A stretch of DNA of 64,000 bases from Cymodocea nodosa (taxonomy: Eukaryota; Streptophyta; Magnoliopsida; Alismatales; Cymodoceaceae), in the NCBI GenBank assembly GCA_036874045.1, contig CM072336.1, positions 7,902,501 through 7,966,500 on the forward strand, given 5' to 3'. Positions within the stretch are counted from its first letter, which is position 1; every line of letters starts with the position of its first letter. Shown here in pieces: positions 58,112-64,000 of this stretch. The translations under genes and the position numbers were made by a program. The notes beneath the pieces were generated by a model. It did not search any database. It was given only the letters and a program-made list of their open reading frames with translations, and had not been told where the DNA came from.

Positions 58112-61100
58112 TTATACGATTTCATCCGTGTGGTTGACTGCCAGATCCCAATAATGGGGAACACCAGCATCGGCAAGTATCTTCCTTGCAGCTGCTTCTG
58201 ATTTGCATTGATGAACAAGAAACCTGTTGAAGCTAGCTTTTGCAACACTACCCTGCCAAACTAAGGAGCATTTGTTAACCGGAGCAACAGAGTCATTAGC
58301 TTCCTCTTCCTCATTTTCCACCGCAGCAGACCAATCAATCCTCTTCAGCATCAGATTTGTGTACCTTTTGTTCGACTTCTTGCCACCTTCTACGACCACA
58401 ACGCAAATGCCATCTGATATAACAGCACAACCAGTCAATCTGTTCTCTTGAGCATTCACATCAACCAGAAAGCGTGTTTTTGGATGGGAAAGGTGGTTCA
58501 CTCTGTAGACAGAGACAATTGTCTCCAATGTATATGAATCTTCAAAAAGTTTCCTTTCCTTCTTTTCACGGCGTTCAGCAGGAGTGAGTTTTCGCGCAAT
58601 ATTTCTATCAACATGGGCCTGCTCACGTTCTGCAGCAGCAGCACGGATTTCAACTTCAAGTCTAGTGGGATCTTGCGTTGCTTCTGTACCAAGTACTTTC
58701 ATGAGATTGCTCATTTTGACCTTTGGCTTAGGAGGTTCTATGAGCCCCTGTCTTATCATCTCTTGTCTATCTCTTTCCTTGGCAAGGCGCCTTTGCGTTC
58801 TCAACTTCTTGCTCTCCTTTTTTGTTAGTTTCAAAGGCTGAGGGGGTGGTGGAGCAGGTTCAGCAGGTGGCTGGATGGGAAGAGGATGCTCTACATATAC
58901 TGTGATTTTCTCCATATTCCACTTATCCTTACTGATGTCAGAATAGGATCCAGAAGGTAAAATTGGCAGATCCCTGATTGTGGAAGCAAATGAAATCCAG
59001 AATCAGATGCAAATACTGAATAAACATGCAAAAAATTAGTGAAATCTCAATGAATTACTTACCACCACTCAATTTCCGGGATAACATCCTTTTGTTTTTC
59101 TTTTATCACGATTCTCTCTGATATCTCTATGAGATTTGGATTAATATCAGGCTCTGCCTTTGCCTTTGCAAGTTGAGCTTGCTTTGTTCTCAACTCTTTT
59201 GCTTGTGCTTCACCAAATTGATTCTGAATAAAGAAATATACAAGGTTAAGAAGAACCATACTGCTACTGATTCATATAGCACACACATACAAAATAATCG
59301 TATCGTTGAAAATGATTCTTCAAAAGAAGTGGATTTTCCAAAGATATTTACCTTGAACCTGGCTATCTCTGCCTGTCTTGACCATTTTCCCTCTTCCACA
59401 AACTGAAAGGACATTCTCTTAGGCCTCAAAAGTTTAGACTTGTTAATACCCATCCTTTCATCAAAATGAGGATTTGACTCAACGTCAACTTCCAACTCAG
59501 GCCTAAGTATTTGGAATGCTTCTTTTTTTTGTTTGTTAATATTGACCTGGCATCCATGTTCCAATCAAACATAAACAAATATAACTAATTATAACATGTA
59601 TAAATAAATATATAATTATAAATACCTTCAACGTGCTCAGGCTTGTCATCTTAGGCACGTCAATCACATTCCCATATTCATCTATTTCCCTACCTTGTGC
59701 ATCTAACCGCAGAACTGGAGCCTTAGATGGCTTCTGAGGTACGGAAACATCAGCTGCAGGTCCAGGAAACATGTTTATAAGAGGAGCAAACTGGGGATCC
59801 TGATGAAAACCCATTCTTGCAGCCAGCTCTTGTGCTCTTTTTACAGCTTCAACGGTTTGACCAGAAAGTGCAGGAATGTTACCAACTGTGGATAAGTTAA
59901 GTGCTAAAGAAGCAGCAGCATCAACAGAAAAGCTCTGTGCAGCTGGTTTTGTCTGACTAGATGTGGTTGAGCTAGCACTTGCAGACCCCAATGAAGATGT
60001 TTTATATGCTTCTGTTTTTACTCCAACATGTGAGTTAGTATCTGTACTGCTAACTTTGGCTAACTGCAAAGCAGATGGGAAATATTTAGATGATAGTTGA
60101 AAATAAAAGGTAAATTAAACACACAAGCACACAAACTAACCACAGAAATCTTCTTCATCTTCTCAGCCAATTCCTTTTGCATCTGTAAAGCTTTCTTAGC
60201 TTTTGCAAGAGCATCAAGAGACAGATTGCAACTTTTGCCAGAAACTGAAGTTGTTGATCCATCTGTACTAGATTTTCCAGGAACCTCATCAGATCTGGTA
60301 ATATTAACTCCCTCATTTTCATTGGTGGTAGTAAAAGATACCTTGGATGATGGATGTGGATAATTGGTAGATGTAGAAGCATTTGAAACAGCTTCTGGAG
60401 CCATGTTGAGTTTTTCCAGATCACCAGCCTGCAGGAATAAAATAATGATAAGATTCTTATTCATTTTAACTATGAAAAAAACATTGATAATACCTCGAAA
60501 TGACTCAGGAGCATACCCAAAATACATAACATTTCTTTCCATTATCATGTTGCTAAAAATTAATTTATAATACCTATGCAGAGAAGGAAACTAAACAATA
60601 AATAAAGCACAGAAGCAACCATGCTTTATTCTGTTCTGATGAATAGACTAGGTCAAACATTCTATCACACTGCATGGAAAAGGGTACAAAGCAAACTTTG
60701 CAAGTTCCAATTGTTAAAAATATCGTAGTTGTAGCAGTATAATCGAAAACGGATATCAAAAGTTGAGATCAAATACTACGACTAGGAAATTAAATGAAAA
60801 TGAAGAATTTGAGAATGCATTTTTCAACAATACCAAAATATACCGAACATGCAAACTATGTTAGCGAACCACTTAGTAAACCAAATAGTTTATATGGGAA
60901 GATTTAGTGGCATATCAATTGCGAAAATGTCAATGTTTAATTTCTGCTTTCCGTTACAAAAAACATAGAAGTATTTTTTGTAGTAAGCAATGAAAGCATA
61001 CATATATATAAACAGTCGAGCGCACCTTAGGTCCAGATCTGCTCTTCTCTCGATGCCCGGGGCTCAAATCCCCATTAGATAGCCCCATCGACGTCTTATC

Positions 61101-61796
61101 ACTTCTCGCAGTGGTAACCGGCATACCCGTAACGTTATCCTCCTCGTATCGAATATTTTCTTCCTTCACTTTGCCCCTGGACAATCTTCTTTCATCCTCA
61201 CCATCAATCTTCTTCTTCTTCTTCTTCTCCTCCTCCTCCTTAACACCGTAATTCCTCAAACTACTACCATCCAGCGACCTCACCTCACCATCTTTTATCT
61301 TCCTCTCGTCTGCCCACTCACGTCCATCACTTCTCTCCTCCTCCCTCACACTGTCCTTAAACTTCTTCTCCTTCCTCCTCCCACTATCGGCATCTTCACC
61401 ACCATCAATCCTGGGGTCCTCGAAGCGATCCTCAAACCTCCTCCTTTCCCTCTTCTCTTCCACCTTCGCCCGTTTCCCCCCCTCATCCTCCCCAGCTACG
61501 TGCTCCTTCCTCTTCCTCGAAGATAACGACACCCTGTCCACGGACTCCTCCCTCGAGCCACTCCTTCCTCCCCTCTCGACGGAATCCCTGACCCTGTCCT
61601 CAGACCGAGACCGAGACCGCTCCCGCCGATGACGGTGTCTGTCGTCCCTAGACCGGCGGGATTCCTTGACAGCGGCATCACGATCTTCCCCGTTCCTCCG
61701 CTCATCCCGGTGGTGGTGGTGGTGGTGATGACGGTGGTGGCGGTGCTTCTGGTCTTTGTCCCGCTCTTCCCTGCTCCTGCTGATGTGTTTCTCCAT
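58112..61796 (-). CDS. PRP3: U4/U6 small nuclear ribonucleoprotein PRP3
   Basis: Core protein of the U4/U6 di-snRNP, needed to build the U4/U6.U5 tri-snRNP in the nucleus. Six exons on the minus strand keep one frame: 61,796-61,026; 60,428-60,141; 60,063-59,626; 59,546-59,352; 59,223-59,063; 58,973-58,112, giving 904 residues. Residues 1-250 are Arg/Asp/Glu/Ser-rich with a His tract at about 18-29, an RS/RD-like tail. Exon 3 holds GREIDEYGNVIDVPK, exons 3-4 join as STLKVNI, and exons 5-6 join as IPEIEWWD (Trp codon split TG|G). The PRP3 domain follows with SNLMKVLGTEATQDPT at about 706-721. The C-terminal DUF1115 domain covers about 768-897, with YRVNHLSHP, VVVVEGG, CSLVWQG and HYWDLA. These are the landmarks of PRPF3. 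The N-terminal extension is longer than I recall for Arabidopsis, and a missed small exon in intron 1 cannot be excluded. Confidence 0.96.
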
Positions 61797-61973
61797 TGCA
61801 CGATCTCAGGCAAAGGTAGGACGAACAAAAACCGAGCTTGTTAGGGCAAGGGAGAGGGACGGAAGCGGAGGGGAACCGGACAAGGCGGAAATGGATCGAA
61901 CCCGCGGTTACATGCCACTATTCTCTATGTATAGTATAGGCGATGCACATAAGTGAGTCCTGCCCTTTGGTAT

Positions 61974-61986
61974 TGGGCTCAGCCCA
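61974..61986. promoter_or_regulatory. Palindromic site II-type element upstream of PRP3
   Basis: TGGGCTCAGCCCA is a perfect 13-base palindrome 178 bases before the PRP3 start, with a further AGCCCA at 61,998. TGGGCY boxes (site II, bound by TCP factors in plants) are typical of housekeeping and growth-related promoters. The role here is inferred. Confidence 0.55.
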
Positions 61987-62525
61987 GTATGTCGGACAGC
62001 CCATATATTACATATTTATCGGCCCTTTTACTTACAAACTAATTAATTTTAAATTAAAAATCCACATCAAAGCAAACTCTAATAAAAATAAGACAGAATC
62101 TGAATTTATACAATGAATTATAATTTCACGGACCTTCATATTCATGTCATGTTCTTTTTTATTGTTTCATCAATAGTTGTTGGAACTTATTTTCATAGTT
62201 TTTGATGATTAATGAAATGTTTTTGAATGCCGAGATTATATTTGAAAATAGTTGTTAAAATTTGAAATTCAGAATGTTCATGTTAAAATTTATGATATAT
62301 ATCTGAACCAAGATTTAAGTTTGACTTATTGAATTTGAATATCAGATGTTATTTTAAAAAAATCAAAATATAAGAATAGTTGATTTCACAAACAAGTTGT
62401 TATGAGTATAAAATAGTTGTTGCAATTAATTCAAGTTTCGTGGTCACATTATTTTTAATCAATCACTGTCATAATAATAATCACTACTTTTTTATGACTT
62501 TTGATTCATATATATTATTATGTAT

Positions 62526-62526
62526 C

Positions 62527-62570
<44 letters not shown>
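62526..62570. repeat. Compound (TA)n(GA)n microsatellite
   Basis: A TA run of about eight units is followed directly by about fourteen GA units. Confidence 0.95.
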
Positions 62571-62573
<3 letters not shown>

Positions 62574-62930
62574 TGGTGGATCATTTTTGTATGAATTAAA
62601 TAGCATTTTATATTCTCCAAACGAAATTGTAAATTAACAAACTCCACCAAAGGTACAAAAGATTCAATTGTAAAGGATGCGAAAGAACTTATAAAAGAAG
62701 GATCCCTGTTTGTAAATTTATGTTTGCCCATTTATGATTTGCTTGAAAGTGCATGTTCTCATTCTATTAATTATTGGACCGATCAATAGAAATCTCCACA
62801 TGTATTAGACTTACCTACACATGCACGTAGAAGATGATGACCCACGAAATCTTTAGGGATGGTCCGTTGTATAATATATATTGCCATGCAACGTACCATT
62901 AGGGTTGGTGACATTCTTTTCATAAAAACA

Positions 62931-62976
62931 AGAGAAGAGAAGAGAAGAGAAGAGAAGAGAAGAGAAGAGAAGAGAG
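62931..62976. repeat. (AGAGA)n microsatellite
   Basis: About nine perfect pentanucleotide units. Confidence 0.95.
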
Positions 62977-63863
62977 AGCTGCAGTTTTCACGTACCGATG
63001 GTGGTTGTTCTTTCGCGAATACGTTTCGTCATCCTTTTCAAATGCACGATCAAAGAGATACTTGTGGTTGAAAGGGGTTAAAATTTCGGTAGTACATTTA
63101 CAACCAATTGCTCTACGGTTTAGACGATCGGATGAGCAGAGAGGAGAGCTGGTTTTGAAAGAGATTTCATTTCAATGGGTCATCCTACTGCTGTGGAGGT
63201 GTACGTAGGTTTGGCAGAGGTCTCGTGTATCTACTTGGACTGAGAATTTCTTTTGGCATATCGGGGAGACGTAAATCTTCTTCTCTACCAAATTATTTTA
63301 AGCTTATTTACTGCTGCATTAGGTAATATTTGTTGATACCTATTGTTTCGTTTGATATGTCATTGCACCTTCGAGAATACATACATTGATGGACGTTGGA
63401 GAGAAGATTCTTTCGTACATGTTGTCAACCATGACATAAGATTTATTTACATATCATCGTTAGAGATTAAATTACTGTACGTACTTGTGAATTTGAAAAG
63501 TATTTTTCTTACTTGATTTCTTCTCGTTTGATCTTTTGAAGAATATGCTTTTGATCTTCTCATCCGGGAGATCCCTTCGCAATTAAGTTAATGCCACCAC
63601 CCATACCTTGCACTCCTCTCCCACGCATTGGATTCTTCATATATTCTCCGCATCAACGACGATCGGGCACGGATTACATATATTATTATTATTCCACGGC
63701 GGATCATATGTGATGTGAACAGCGTGGCGTCATCGTGGTCCGAGGGCATGATCGGCACCTACGCATGCACGTATCGAATTTGATGACGTAGCGATTGACA
63801 TTTACGAATTACAACTTTTTAATTTATTATATAGAAAAGGAAGGGCATCGATTCAACTTTCTT

Positions 63864-63905
63864 TTCTTCTTCTTCTTCTTCTTCTTCTTCTTCTTCTTCT
63901 TCTTC
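63864..63905. repeat. (TTC)n microsatellite
   Basis: About fourteen perfect TTC units in non-coding DNA (GAA on the minus strand). Confidence 0.95.
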
Positions 63906-64000
63906 ACGATTTAAAATAACAACACCTGGAATCTCATTCCAATATGTTTTGTCAACGTCGATTCCGTAAATTTTGTTCATCGTCGGTATTTTTACTTGCA

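Larger units (their letters stand above)
61990..64000. other. Gene-free right end of the window
   Basis: AT-rich with three microsatellites listed separately. 63,600-63,790 is GC-richer, with TGACGTA (63,783) and GCATGCACG (63,763), and resembles a promoter. A gene may start beyond the window, but none is seen inside. Confidence 0.45.

Noticed and set aside
61496-61844. Open frames opposite and alongside PRP3 exon 1
   Set aside because: Shadows of the Arg/His/Asp-rich exon. The PRP3 frame has splice-consistent homology and these do not.

Overview
This is nuclear DNA from a flowering plant. The genes are split by GT-AG introns, their products are plant or pan-eukaryotic families, and the wide, very AT-rich spaces between them are filled with decayed plant transposons (copia, gypsy, L1-type LINE, PIF/Harbinger, hAT, MITE). 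The first exons of the BSK1-like, NDUFB2-like and LysM genes are clearly GC-richer than their introns and surroundings. That gradient fits a non-grass monocot better than a typical eudicot, but the species cannot be named from this window.

Layout. From 1 to about 15.3 kb is a transposon graveyard. It holds a hAT remnant (about 0.9-1.3 kb), copia pieces on both strands (2.6-4.9 kb), and a pseudogene resembling the extra (envelope-like / putative plant transposon protein) ORF of Sirevirus-type elements (6.8-8.3 kb), with degenerate 175-180 bp tandem repeats beside it. A plus-strand copia element (9.7-13.4 kb) is split by about 2.2 kb of foreign DNA. That DNA includes a 5'-truncated LINE flanked by a perfect 13-bp target-site duplication. 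A deleted gypsy element follows (14.3-15.3 kb). From 15.3 to 36 kb is gene-poor: a 39-bp GC-rich minisatellite (19.4-19.9 kb), a 70-bp tandem duplication (22.25-22.39 kb) and two PIF/Harbinger elements in opposite orientation (24.0-26.9 kb plus; 30.5-32.8 kb minus).

The gene-bearing part starts at 36.3 kb. It holds a small single-exon LysM protein (minus, 36,352-36,675), a hAT remnant (39.1-41.5 kb, minus), and mitochondrial complex I subunit NDUFB2 in four exons (plus, 44,217-46,092). Next come a BSK1-type brassinosteroid-signalling pseudokinase in nine exons (plus, 48,523-56,915) and the spliceosomal U4/U6 protein PRP3 in six exons (minus, 58,112-61,796). BSK1 and PRP3 are convergent. PRP3 has a palindromic TGGGCT/AGCCCA (site II type) motif just upstream, as is common for plant housekeeping genes. 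The four genes do not form a pathway: respiration, hormone and immune signalling, splicing and a probable LysM surface protein are simply neighbours.

The most informative observations are structural. The 4.6-kb fifth intron of BSK1 contains two LINE 3'-end fragments separated by a 440-bp Tourist-like MITE with a TTA duplication. The BSK1 and NDUFB2 start codons each have an in-frame upstream ATG with no stop between, and in BSK1 a G15 run lies between the two ATGs. I found no convincing previously undescribed system. The splice models were checked codon by codon for reading-frame continuity, but no alignment or transcript data were available.
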